DNA of 64,000 bases from assembly GCF_021729885.1 (NCBI RefSeq), contig NZ_CP063401.1:310001-374000 (forward strand). The letters run 5' to 3'. Under the pieces are notes generated by a model, which saw only the letters and a program-made list of their open reading frames with translations, was not told where the DNA came from and ran no database searches. The position numbers and the translations under genes are program-made. The stretch is from Devosia sp. SL43. Its GTDB lineage: Bacteria > Pseudomonadota > Alphaproteobacteria > Rhizobiales > Devosiaceae. Positions 9,500 through 18,371 of this stretch are shown in pieces (position 1 is the first letter of the stretch; each line of letters opens with the position of its first letter).

Positions 9500-11326
9500 A
9501 TGTGCGGCATTGTTGGCATCGTCGGCAGCGAACCGGTTGCAATCCGTCTGGTGGATGCGCTCAAGCGCCTCGAATATCGCGGCTATGACAGCGCGGGCGT
9601 CGCCACGCTGGAAGACGGCGACATTTCCCGCCGCCGCGCCGAGGGCAAGCTGGGCAATCTCGCCACCAAGCTGAATATGGAGCCGCTGGCCGGCCGCATC
9701 GGCATCGGCCACACCCGTTGGGCCACCCACGGCGCGCCGACCGAGCAGAACGCCCACCCGCACGCGACCGATCGCGTTGCTGTAGTCCACAACGGCATCA
9801 TCGAAAACTACCGCGAAATGCTGGCCGACCTCGCCAAGGACGGCTACCTGCCCAAGACGCAGACCGACACTGAGTCCGTCGCGCTGTGGGTCAGCCGTGA
9901 ACTCGCCAACGGCGCCGATCCCGAGTTGGCCGTCGCCCGTACCCTGAAGAAGCTGCGCGGCGCCTTCGCGCTGGCCTTCCTGTTCAAGGGCGAAGAAAGC
10001 CTGCTGATCGCAGCCCGCCACGGCGCGCCGCTCGCTGTCGGCTACGGTACGACGGAAATGTATCTGGGCTCCGACGCTATGGCGCTGGCCCCCTTCACCT
10101 CACGCCTGACCTATCTCGAAGATGGAGACTGGGCCGTCATTACACCCAAGGGCGTCACCATTCGCGACGGCAAGGATGCCATCGTGCAGCGCGAACTGCA
10201 GATTTCGCAGGCTTCGGCGCTGATGGTGGACAAGGGCAACCACCGCCATTTCATGGCCAAGGAAATCTACGAGCAGCCCGAGACCATCTCGCATACGCTC
10301 AGCCACTATGTGGATATGGGCGCCGAGAAAGTCGCTATCCGCGAGACCTTGCCCTTCGACTTTGCCGACCTCAGCCGCCTGACCATGAGCGCCTGCGGCA
10401 CGGCCTACTATGCTGGTGCCGTCGCCAAGTATTGGTTCGAGCGCTACGCGCGCCTGCCGGTCGACCTCGACGTGGCCAGTGAGTTCCGCTATCGCGAGCC
10501 GCCCATGGAAAGGGGCGGGCTGTCGCTGTTCATCTCGCAATCGGGTGAAACTGCCGATACCCTGGCGGCCCTGCGCTATACGGCGAGCCAGGGCCAGCAC
10601 GTGGCGTCGCTCGTCAATACCGTCGAATCGACCATTGCGCGCGAATCCGGCGTTGTCTTCCCGATCCTGTGCGGCCCCGAGATCGGCGTTGCCTCCACCA
10701 AGGCCTTCACGGCGCAACTGACGTCGCTGGCCAGCCTTGCTATCGCGGCGGGCCGGGCGCGCGGCGCCATCAGCGCAGAGCGCGAGACTGAGATGGTCCG
10801 CGCCCTGATCGGACTGCCAACGGCGGTCTCCGAAGCTCTGGGCAAAGAGGACCAGATCATCGACATCGCCAAGCGTCTCAGCAAGGCCAAGGACGTGCTT
10901 TACCTCGGTCGTGGGCCGATGTTCCCCATCGCCATGGAAGGCGCGCTGAAACTCAAGGAAATCAGCTACATCCACGCCGAGGGTTATGCGGCAGGTGAGC
11001 TCAAGCACGGCCCGATCGCCCTGGTCGACGAGGACATGCCTGTTATCGTCGTCGCGCCGTCTGACGAATTGGTCGAAAAGACCCTCAGCAACATGCAGGA
11101 AGTCGCGGCGCGCGGCGGCAAGATCATCCTGATCACCGATGCCGAAGGGGCGGAAACGGTGGGCCATGGTATCGCCGATATCATCATCATCCCGCATGTG
11201 GATAGCTTCGTGGCGCCAATTCTGGCGACGATCCCTGTGCAGCTGCTGGCTTACCATACGGCGGTGTTCATGGGCACGGATGTGGATCAGCCGCGGAATC
11301 TGGCGAAGTCGGTGACGGTGGAGTAG
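9500..11326 (+). CDS. glmS: Glutamine-fructose-6-phosphate aminotransferase
   Basis: GlmS converts fructose-6-phosphate plus glutamine to glucosamine-6-phosphate, the entry step to amino sugars. Starting at ATG 9500 the product has 608 residues, exactly the usual size. Met removal exposes the nucleophilic Cys of MCGIVGIVGS. The class II glutaminase domain (about 1-240) has LEYRGYDSAG, GIGHTRWATHGAPTEQNAHPH and HNGIIENYRE; two SIS domains follow (LFISQSGETADT near 347, and the second near 460-590), and the protein ends with the family tail PRNLAKSVTVE. A frame extending upstream into glmU is rejected because it would remove the N-terminal Cys. No glmS-riboswitch-like leader is visible upstream, as expected outside Firmicutes. 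Confidence 0.98.
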   Translation: MCGIVGIVGSEPVAIRLVDALKRLEYRGYDSAGVATLEDGDISRRRAEGKLGNLATKLNMEPLAGRIGIGHTRWATHGAPTEQNAHPHATDRVAVVHNGIIENYREMLADLAKDGYLPKTQTDTESVALWVSRELANGADPELAVARTLKKLRGAFALAFLFKGEESLLIAARHGAPLAVGYGTTEMYLGSDAMALAPFTSRLTYLEDGDWAVITPKGVTIRDGKDAIVQRELQISQASALMVDKGNHRHFMAKEIYEQPETISHTLSHYVDMGAEKVAIRETLPFDFADLSRLTMSACGTAYYAGAVAKYWFERYARLPVDLDVASEFRYREPPMERGGLSLFISQSGETADTLAALRYTASQGQHVASLVNTVESTIARESGVVFPILCGPEIGVASTKAFTAQLTSLASLAIAAGRARGAISAERETEMVRALIGLPTAVSEALGKEDQIIDIAKRLSKAKDVLYLGRGPMFPIAMEGALKLKEISYIHAEGYAAGELKHGPIALVDEDMPVIVVAPSDELVEKTLSNMQEVAARGGKIILITDAEGAETVGHGIADIIIIPHVDSFVAPILATIPVQLLAYHTAVFMGTDVDQPRNLAKSVTVE

Positions 11327-11336
11327 GGCGCTTTCT

Positions 11337-11360
11337 CACCTCTCCCCCAAGGGAGAGGTG
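11337..11360. terminator. Hairpin between convergent glmS and recG
   Basis: CACCTCTCCC-CCAA-GGGAGAGGTG is a perfect 10-bp stem with a four-base loop. Lying between two convergent genes it may act in both directions. T-runs are lacking, so termination is inferred. Confidence 0.55.
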
Positions 11361-11365
11361 AAGGG

Positions 11366-13474
11366 CTACCCCGCCCTGATCAGCGGGATCGCCAAGTCCT
11401 TCCGGAACAGATACAGCGCCGTCCGCGCTGCCTCGCCGTCGTCACCCGTAAGCCCGGGATTCCGCAACAACAGCCCCTTGGCCTCGTCATGCGCATAGTC
11501 CAGCAGGTGCCGATGCACGTCGGGCACGGCGAGCCGATATCCCGGCATGCCCGATTGCCGCGTACCCAGCACATCACCCTGGCCGCGCAGTTCCAGATCG
11601 CGCTCGGCAATCTCGAAGCCATCTTCGGTTGATTTGATCGTCTCCAGCCGCGCCTTGGCTGTCTCGCTCAACGGATCCTTGTAAAGCAGCAGGCATGCCG
11701 AGCGCTGCGAGCCACGACCGACGCGGCCGCGCAACTGGTGCAACTGGGCCAGCCCGAAGCGCTCGGCATGCTCGATGATCATGATCGAGGCATTGGGCAC
11801 GTCGACGCCGACTTCGATGACCGTCGTCGCCACCAGCAGCTTGAGTTCATCCGCCGCAAACCGCTGCATCACCTCCTGTTTGGCAGCCGCACTCATGCGG
11901 CCATGCACCAGCGCGACCTGGTCGCCGAACACCTCCCTGAGCTGGGCGAACCGATCCTCGGCGGCAACGACCTCCAAATGCTCGCTTTCCTCGACCAGCG
12001 GGCACACCCAGAAGGCTTGTGCGCCCTCGGCCAGGCGCGCCTGCAGGCGGGATACCACCCGGGCATACTCCCCAATGGAAATCACTGCCGTATCGATCGG
12101 CTGCCGCCCGCGCGGTTTTTCCCGGAGGATGCTCACCGCCATGTCGCCGAAATGGGTCAGCACCAGCGTGCGCGGGATCGGCGTCGCCGTCATCACCAGG
12201 AGGTCCGTGTGCTTGCCCTTGTCCGACAGTGCCAGCCGCTGATGCACGCCGAAGCGATGCTGCTCGTCTACCACGGTCAGCCCAAGATCGTGAAACTCGA
12301 CGCCCGACTGGAACAGCGCGTGCGTGCCGACGACAATAGTGGTCTCGCCGCTGGCAATGCCCGCAAGCTTGGCACGCCGCTCTGCCGCCGGCATCTTGCC
12401 CGTCAGCAACTCGCAGCCGAGGCCCGCAGCGTCGCAGAGCGGTTTCAGCGTCTTGAAATGCTGCGCGGCCAGCAACTCCGTCGGTGCCATCATCGCCGAT
12501 TGCGCGCCACTTTCGGCCATTGCAGCCATCGCCATCAGCGCCACCACCGTCTTGCCCGCCCCGACATCACCTTGCAGCAACCGTGACATCCGGTCGGGCG
12601 AAGCCAGGTCAGCGCGGATTTCGTCCACCGCCAGTTGCTGGCCCTCGGTCAGTGAAAACGGTAGTGCCACCGTTACGCGTTGCGTGACTTCGCCGGTAAA
12701 TGTCCGCGCGATGCCCCGCGCCGCCACCATTGTCGAGCGGATCAGTTGCAGCGTCAGTTGCCCGGCGAAATACTCGTCATAGGCCAGCCGCATGCGGGCA
12801 GGGGACCACAACTGTGCTTCATCCGGATTCTCAGGCAGATGCACCGCCCGCATGGCCTCGGCAAAGCTCGGCCACTTCCGCTCGGCCATCGTCCCGCCGT
12901 CGATCCATTCCGGAATGTCCGGCAGGCTTTCGATCACCTGCCGCACCAGCTTGGCCAGCGCCTTCGAACTCAGCCCCTGCGTCAGCGGATAGACCGGCTC
13001 GACCAGCGGCAGCGTCGCGAACTTGTCGGGCTCGACCACATAGTCAGGGTGGGTGATCTGTTTTTCGCCATTGAAGAAGCCGATCTGCCCGGAGACAAAC
13101 CGCTCCTCGCCCAACGGCAACAGCTTCTCCACCCAGCCACCCTGGCTGCCGAAATAGACGAGGCTGACATCGCCGGTCTCGTCATGGGCAAAGACCCGGT
13201 GCGGCACCTGCGGACGTCCGCGCGGCGGCGGCTGGTGGCGATCGATGTGAAGTTTCAGCGTCACGATCTGGTTGAGATAGGCCTCGGCAATGCCGACCTG
13301 CCGGCGCCGATCGACGACGCCCGACGGCATGTGCATCAGAATATCGAGCGCCATCGCCTCCTGACCCTCGGGCGCGCCGAAGTACCGCGTCAGCAGCGCA
13401 GCCAGCTTGTCGCCGACACCCTTGATCGAGTGCAGCGAACGAAACAGCGGCGAGAGGCTTTCGGGACGGGACAC
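11366..13474 (-). CDS. recG: ATP-dependent DNA helicase RecG
   Basis: RecG is a monomeric double-strand translocase that remodels stalled replication forks and branch-migrates Holliday junctions. The 702-residue protein has an N-terminal wedge/OB region (about 1-260, with the SIKGVGDKLAALL start typical of RecG), Walker A GDVGAGKTVVALMA near 303, DEQHRFGVHQR (DEXH motif II) near 400, TATPIPRTL (motif III), and helicase C motifs VATTVIEVGVDVPNAS and HQLRGRVGRG (motifs V and VI), then the TRG segment DLELRGQGDVLGTRQSG. All motifs are intact. It diverges from sdhE-mfd, a frequent alphaproteobacterial arrangement. Confidence 0.97.
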   Translation of the reverse strand: MSRPESLSPLFRSLHSIKGVGDKLAALLTRYFGAPEGQEAMALDILMHMPSGVVDRRRQVGIAEAYLNQIVTLKLHIDRHQPPPRGRPQVPHRVFAHDETGDVSLVYFGSQGGWVEKLLPLGEERFVSGQIGFFNGEKQITHPDYVVEPDKFATLPLVEPVYPLTQGLSSKALAKLVRQVIESLPDIPEWIDGGTMAERKWPSFAEAMRAVHLPENPDEAQLWSPARMRLAYDEYFAGQLTLQLIRSTMVAARGIARTFTGEVTQRVTVALPFSLTEGQQLAVDEIRADLASPDRMSRLLQGDVGAGKTVVALMAMAAMAESGAQSAMMAPTELLAAQHFKTLKPLCDAAGLGCELLTGKMPAAERRAKLAGIASGETTIVVGTHALFQSGVEFHDLGLTVVDEQHRFGVHQRLALSDKGKHTDLLVMTATPIPRTLVLTHFGDMAVSILREKPRGRQPIDTAVISIGEYARVVSRLQARLAEGAQAFWVCPLVEESEHLEVVAAEDRFAQLREVFGDQVALVHGRMSAAAKQEVMQRFAADELKLLVATTVIEVGVDVPNASIMIIEHAERFGLAQLHQLRGRVGRGSQRSACLLLYKDPLSETAKARLETIKSTEDGFEIAERDLELRGQGDVLGTRQSGMPGYRLAVPDVHRHLLDYAHDEAKGLLLRNPGLTGDDGEAARTALYLFRKDLAIPLIRAG

Positions 13475-13605
13475 GATTCGATTGGGCTCCTCGGAACGGC
13501 GAAACTAGCGGCCCGCCGCAACCGCGTCACCCCTTCGGCATTGAAGGCTGACAAGCCCCAACATTCCGCGTAAACACTTCCACCAATCAACCACCATTCA
13601 GGATC

Positions 13606-13896
13606 ATGGCGCGTCAAATGACTGCCGGTGAAGACATTGCCATGCGCCGTAAGAAGCTGCGCTACCGCGCCTGGCACCGCGGCACCCGCGAGATGGACCT
13701 CGTCCTGGGGCCGTTCGCCGACGCGCATACCGAGCATCTCGACGAAGCCGGCCTCGATCGGCTGGAAGCCCTGATGAGCGAGGAGGATCCGCCGCTGCTG
13801 AAGTGGATCATGGGCCAGGAAACCCCGCCCGAACATATCGATCTGGCCTTCCTCGCGGAGGTCATTGCCGATCATCACGCCCGGCTGGCCAAATGA
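13606..13896 (+). CDS. sdhE: Succinate dehydrogenase flavinylation factor SdhE
   Basis: Small (96-residue) all-helical protein of the SdhE/DUF339 (Sdh5) family, which promotes covalent attachment of FAD to SdhA. The diagnostic RGxxE motif is present as HRGTREMDLVLG near residue 30, after a basic RRKKLRYRAW stretch. A second in-frame ATG at 13618 is also possible. The stop codon overlaps the mfd start (ATGA), so the two are coupled. Confidence 0.93.
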   Translation: MARQMTAGEDIAMRRKKLRYRAWHRGTREMDLVLGPFADAHTEHLDEAGLDRLEALMSEEDPPLLKWIMGQETPPEHIDLAFLAEVIADHHARLAK

Positions 13897-16800
13897 ACGA
13901 ACTCGCGCCGCAGCGCCCGACCCGCACTATTGCTAACGTCCCCGACGGCATGCAGCCGATGGTGCTTGCACGGCTTGTGCAGCAGCGCATCGAGGCGGCT
14001 CCGGATGATGCCGCAAGTATCGTGTTCGTTGCCCGCGACGGTCGCCGCCTGCAGCGCATGGCCGATATCCTCACCGCCATGCTGCCGGGCCATACCATCC
14101 TGACCCTGCCGGCCTGGGACTGCCTGCCTTACGACCGCGTCTCGCCCAACAATGTCACGATCGCCGCGCGCATGAACACGCTGGCAGCCCTGACATCAGG
14201 CGCCAAGGGCGCCGTCGTGCTGACGGCGGTCAATGCACTGATCCAGAAACTGCCACCGCGTGACGTGGTTGAAACCATGTCGTTCTCTGCCGCCACCGGC
14301 CGTGTCGTCGATAGCGAGAAGCTGATCGCCTGGGCCGCCAACAACGGCTACCTGCGCGTACCGACAGTACGCGAGAGCGGTGAGTATGCCGTACGCGGCG
14401 GGCTGGTCGACCTGTTCCCGGCCAGCGCCGAGGCGCCGTTGCGCTTCGACTTCTTCGGCAGTCAGCTCGAATCGATCCGCACCTTCGATCCGGACAGCCA
14501 ACGCACCACCGGCACGCTCAAACGCGTCGACCTGACCCCGATGAGCGAGGTCGTGCTGACCGACGCGACCATCAAGCGGTTCCGCCAGAACTACACCGCG
14601 ACCTTCGGCGGCAACACAGTCGACGACACGCTCTATGCCTCGATCAGCGGCGGCTCGCGCTATTCGGGCACCGAGCATTGGCTGCCCTTCTTCTACGAAC
14701 ACCTCGATACCCTGGCCGACTATGTCGGCGACGCGCCCTTCGTCTTCGACGAACAGGCCGCCGAGGCCTATGCCGACCGCATCACCCAGATCGAGGACTA
14801 TTACGAGGCGCGCGAAGCGGCACGGCTGGCGCCAACAGTAGCTGGGGCAGGGGCGCCCTATAAGCCGATCAAGCCGGAACTGCTTTACGCCGTTGACCAG
14901 CATCCATACGCGCTGGCCGGGGCCTCAGTGGTCCAACTCAGCCAGTTCATAGCGCCGGGCACCAAGGCCGTCGACGATGCGGGTGGCCATATCGCCCCCA
15001 GCTTTGCCGCCGAGCGCCAGGCGACCGATACCAACCTGTTCCAGTCCGTGGTCGATCGCCTGCTGGCGGAGCGCCGCGAGGGCCGCCGCGCCGTCGTCGC
15101 CTGCTGGAGCACCGGAACTCGTGACCGCATGGTCCAGGTGCTGAAGGACCACGGCCTCACCAATCCGCGTCTCGCCGAAAACTGGCGCGATGCCGAGACC
15201 ACCAGCGCGTCGACGACGTCGCTCGTCGTGCTGCCGCTCGAAACCGGCTTCGAAACCAAGGACCTGCTGGTCCTGTCCGAGCAAGATATCCTCGGCGAAC
15301 GTATTCTCCGCCCGCAGCGCAAGAAGAAAGCCTCCGATGCGCTGACAGAGGCGGCCAGCCTCAATGCCGGCGATCTGGTGGTGCATGTCGATCATGGTAT
15401 CGGTCGCTTCATCGGCCTCAAGGTCATCGAGGCCGGCGGCGCGCCGCATGAATGCGTCGAGCTCGAATATGGCGGCGATACCAAGCTTTACCTGCCGGTC
15501 GAAAATATCGAGCTGCTGACCCGCTACGGCACCGATGACGGCAATGTCACCCTCGACAAGCTGGGAGGCGTCGCCTGGCAGGCCAAGAAGGGCCGGCTCA
15601 AGAAACGCATCCGCGAAATGGCGGAACAGCTCATCAAGATCGCAGCGGCGCGCCTGCTCACCAAGGCCGACGTCATCGAGATCAACCCGGGCGCCTACGA
15701 CGAATTCGCCGCGCGTTTCCCCTATGAGGAAACAGAGGACCAGATCGCGGCCATCGAGGCGGTGTTCGACGACATCACATCCGGCCGCGTCATGGACCGG
15801 CTGGTTTGCGGTGACGTCGGCTTCGGCAAAACCGAGGTCGCGCTGCGCGCGGCCTTCGCCGTGGCGCTATCGGGGAAGCAGGTTGCGGTCGTCGTGCCGA
15901 CAACGCTGCTCGCCCGCCAGCACTTCAAGACATTCTCCGAGCGATTCAAGGGCCTGCCGGTTCGCGTCCGCCATGCCTCGCGCATGGTCAGCGCCAACGA
16001 GCTCAAGGCCACCAAGGAAGGCCTGGCGGATGGTCAGGTCGACATCGTCGTCGGCACCCATGCGCTCTTGAGCAAGACCATCAAGTTCCGCGATCTGGGC
16101 CTGTTGATCATCGACGAAGAGCAGCATTTCGGCGTCGGCCACAAGGAGCGCCTCAAGGAGCTCAAGTCCAACGTCCACGTGCTGACGCTGACGGCCACCC
16201 CGATCCCGCGCACCCTGCAACTGGCGCTGACCGGCGTCCGCGACCTCAGCCTCCTGGCAACACCACCGGTCGATCGCCTCGCCATCCGCACCTTCATCTC
16301 GCCCTTCGACGCACTCTCTGTGCGCGAGGCTCTGCTGCGCGAAAAATACCGTGGCGGCCAGGCCTTCTATGTCGTGCCGCGCATCAAAGACCAGCACGAG
16401 ATTGCCGAGTTCCTGAAGGCGCAGGTTCCCGAAGTCAGCTTCGTCGTCGCCAACGGCCAGATGGCGCCGGGCGAACTCGATGATCTGATGAATGCCTTCT
16501 ACGACAACAAGTTCGACGTGCTGGTGGCCACCACCATCGTCGAATCCGGCCTCGACATTCCCAATGCCAATACGCTGATCGTGCATCGCGCCGATCATTT
16601 CGGCCTGGCGCAGCTCTACCAGATCCGTGGCCGTATCGGCCGGGCCAAGGCCCGCGCCTATGCGCTGTTCACAGTGCCGCCCGATCGCAAACTCACCGAC
16701 ACGGCCGAACGCCGCCTCGGTGTCCTGCAGTCGCTCGAAACCCTGGGCGCCGGTTTCCAGCTCGCCAGTCACGACCTCGACATCCGAGGCGCCGGCAACC

Positions 16801-17378
16801 TGCTCGGCGACGAGCAATCCGGCCATATCCGCGAAGTCGGCTACGAACTCTACCAAGCCATGCTCGAAGAGGCTGTCGCCAACCTCAAGACCGGCGATGA
16901 CGATTACGAGGACCGCAATGAGTGGTCGCCGCAGATTTCGCTGGGCATGCCGGTGATGATTCCCGAGCACTATATCCCAGATCTGCAACTGCGCATGCAG
17001 CTCTATCGCCGCCTGGGCGATCTCACCGATATCAGGGATATCGACGCCGCTGGCGCAGAATTGATCGACCGCTTCGGCCCGTTGCCGGAAGAAGTCGAGG
17101 CTCTGCTCAAGGTCATCCTGGTCAAGGCTTTGTGTCGCCAGGCCAATGTCGAAAAGGTCGATGCCGGTCCCAAGGGCGCGGTTATCTCGTTGCGCAACAA
17201 CGAATATCCCAATCCGGCGGCGCTGGTGCGCTTGGTCAGCGACCCGGCCAACCAGGTTCGGATCAAGCCCGATCAGAAGCTCGTATTCGCCCGCAACTGG
17301 CCCACGCCCAATGATCGCCTCAAGGGCGCAGCCGCAATTCTGTCGCGGCTGGCCAAACTGGCCGAAAATGCGGCGTGA
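13893..17378 (+). CDS. mfd: Transcription-repair coupling factor Mfd
   Basis: Mfd displaces RNA polymerase stalled at template lesions and recruits UvrA. From ATG 13893 the product has 1161 residues, the normal size. Regions in order: UvrB-homology part (about 10-330, with TLPAWDCLPYDR), RNA-polymerase interacting CarD-like domain (about 490-560, GDLVVHVDHGIGRFIGL), RecG-like motor with Walker A GDVGFGKTEVALRAAF near 647, DEEQHFG motif II near 748, TATPIPRTL, then VESGLDIPNANT and RGRIGRAKARAYA, the LDIRGAGNLLG TRG motif, and a C-terminal TRCF domain (about 1010-1160) that masks UvrA binding. Overlaps sdhE by four bases. Earlier in-frame codons lie inside sdhE and are rejected. Confidence 0.97.
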   Translation: MNELAPQRPTRTIANVPDGMQPMVLARLVQQRIEAAPDDAASIVFVARDGRRLQRMADILTAMLPGHTILTLPAWDCLPYDRVSPNNVTIAARMNTLAALTSGAKGAVVLTAVNALIQKLPPRDVVETMSFSAATGRVVDSEKLIAWAANNGYLRVPTVRESGEYAVRGGLVDLFPASAEAPLRFDFFGSQLESIRTFDPDSQRTTGTLKRVDLTPMSEVVLTDATIKRFRQNYTATFGGNTVDDTLYASISGGSRYSGTEHWLPFFYEHLDTLADYVGDAPFVFDEQAAEAYADRITQIEDYYEAREAARLAPTVAGAGAPYKPIKPELLYAVDQHPYALAGASVVQLSQFIAPGTKAVDDAGGHIAPSFAAERQATDTNLFQSVVDRLLAERREGRRAVVACWSTGTRDRMVQVLKDHGLTNPRLAENWRDAETTSASTTSLVVLPLETGFETKDLLVLSEQDILGERILRPQRKKKASDALTEAASLNAGDLVVHVDHGIGRFIGLKVIEAGGAPHECVELEYGGDTKLYLPVENIELLTRYGTDDGNVTLDKLGGVAWQAKKGRLKKRIREMAEQLIKIAAARLLTKADVIEINPGAYDEFAARFPYEETEDQIAAIEAVFDDITSGRVMDRLVCGDVGFGKTEVALRAAFAVALSGKQVAVVVPTTLLARQHFKTFSERFKGLPVRVRHASRMVSANELKATKEGLADGQVDIVVGTHALLSKTIKFRDLGLLIIDEEQHFGVGHKERLKELKSNVHVLTLTATPIPRTLQLALTGVRDLSLLATPPVDRLAIRTFISPFDALSVREALLREKYRGGQAFYVVPRIKDQHEIAEFLKAQVPEVSFVVANGQMAPGELDDLMNAFYDNKFDVLVATTIVESGLDIPNANTLIVHRADHFGLAQLYQIRGRIGRAKARAYALFTVPPDRKLTDTAERRLGVLQSLETLGAGFQLASHDLDIRGAGNLLGDEQSGHIREVGYELYQAMLEEAVANLKTGDDDYEDRNEWSPQISLGMPVMIPEHYIPDLQLRMQLYRRLGDLTDIRDIDAAGAELIDRFGPLPEEVEALLKVILVKALCRQANVEKVDAGPKGAVISLRNNEYPNPAALVRLVSDPANQVRIKPDQKLVFARNWPTPNDRLKGAAAILSRLAKLAENAA

Positions 17379-17523
17379 GGCACCTGCATCAACCCTGTCC
17401 TGCCATAATGCTTTGGCAAGGTGCATCGGTCATGTTATTGCCCGAATTCAGCACTTGAAGGGCAGTTCAATTCTCAAGGTGGCGCCAAGTCACCGGGACC
17501 GCCAAAGAAGCCAAGGAAATTCT

Positions 17524-18306
17524 ATGAACTTCAGGAAACCTCTCGTCGCCGGTTTTGCGGTGGCCGCGCTCATGCTGTCCCCGCTGTCGGCCTACGCTCA
17601 GGAAGCGACCCCCGCCCCGGAAGCTCCTGCCGCCCAGACGCCGGTTGATCCCGCCGCCCCTGCCGATCCTGCGGCTGCCCCGGTGGATCCCGCGGCGCCC
17701 GTCGATCCGGCTGCGCCCGTCGCGACTGCGACCGGCGAGGTCCAGTCGCAGAACTGGCTCAAAGTGTGTGATCCGCTGCCCGATGGGCAGAAGGCTTGCA
17801 TCATGCGCCAGGTCGTCCTGGCCAATGGTCAGTTCCTCGGTTCGTTCCTGCTGCGCGACGATCCGGGCCAGGAAAGCCGCCTGCTGGCTGTTGCCGCCGT
17901 TCCGCTCGGCGTGCTGCTGCCGTTCGGCCTGACCTGGCAGATCGACGGCGCCAAGCCTGTCCGCGTGCCCTATATGCTGTGCGACCCCACCTCCTGCGCC
18001 ACGCAGCTGGTGATCAATGAGCAGTATGTAAACTCGCTCAAGCGCGGCAGTACGCTCACGCTCACCGCCAAGAACCGCCAGAACCAGGATCTGACCATCG
18101 AGATCAACCTGTCCGGCTTCACCGCAACCTATGACGGCGATGCCGCCCTGACCTTTGACGAATTCCGCCAGGAAACTTCGGGCGAGAACGCGCTGGAGCA
18201 GGTTCTGCAGGATCGCGCCGAAGAGCTGCGCCGCCAGCTGGGTGGCGAAGCCCCCGCCGATGGCACCACGCCTCCGGCCGATGGCGCCGCGCCTGCTACG
18301 CCGTAA
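17524..18306 (+). CDS. IalB-like periplasmic protein
   Basis: From ATG 17524 the product has 260 residues. A Sec signal peptide (KPLVAGFAVAALMLSPLSAYAQ, cleavage after about residue 26) is followed by a Pro/Ala repeat linker (PVDPAAP, ADPAA, PVDPAAP, VDPAAP) to about residue 72 and then the invasion-associated locus B domain (about 74-225): WLKVCDPLPDGQKACIMRQVV, PLGVLLPFGL, MLCDPTSCATQLVI. The four Cys of this domain are consistent with two disulfides. A second acidic Ala/Pro tail ends the protein. IalB homologues are widespread in free-living Hyphomicrobiales, so no pathogenic role is implied. A strong terminator follows. Confidence 0.9.
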   Translation: MNFRKPLVAGFAVAALMLSPLSAYAQEATPAPEAPAAQTPVDPAAPADPAAAPVDPAAPVDPAAPVATATGEVQSQNWLKVCDPLPDGQKACIMRQVVLANGQFLGSFLLRDDPGQESRLLAVAAVPLGVLLPFGLTWQIDGAKPVRVPYMLCDPTSCATQLVINEQYVNSLKRGSTLTLTAKNRQNQDLTIEINLSGFTATYDGDAALTFDEFRQETSGENALEQVLQDRAEELRRQLGGEAPADGTTPPADGAAPATP

Positions 18307-18334
18307 GGCATTTGGCAAACTGATATTTGAGAGA

Positions 18335-18365
18335 GGGGCGCGGGAAACCGCGCCCCATTTTTGTT
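18335..18365 (+). terminator. Rho-independent terminator after the IalB gene
   Basis: GGGGCGCGG-GAAA-CCGCGCCCC is a 9-bp GC stem closed by a GNRA tetraloop, followed by ATTTTTGTTT. It lies 29 bp after the stop codon. Confidence 0.9.
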
Positions 18366-18371
18366 TGGGCG

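Noticed and set aside
9440..9500. glmU-glmS riboswitch/ribozyme
   Set aside because: Only one base separates the genes; no leader exists to hold a glmS ribozyme.
8434..9564. 376-codon open frame antisense to glmU
   Set aside because: Antisense image of the hexapeptide repeats; no SD or motif.
15867..17426. 519-codon open frame antisense to mfd
   Set aside because: Shadow of Mfd; low-complexity Gly/Asp/Gln composition.
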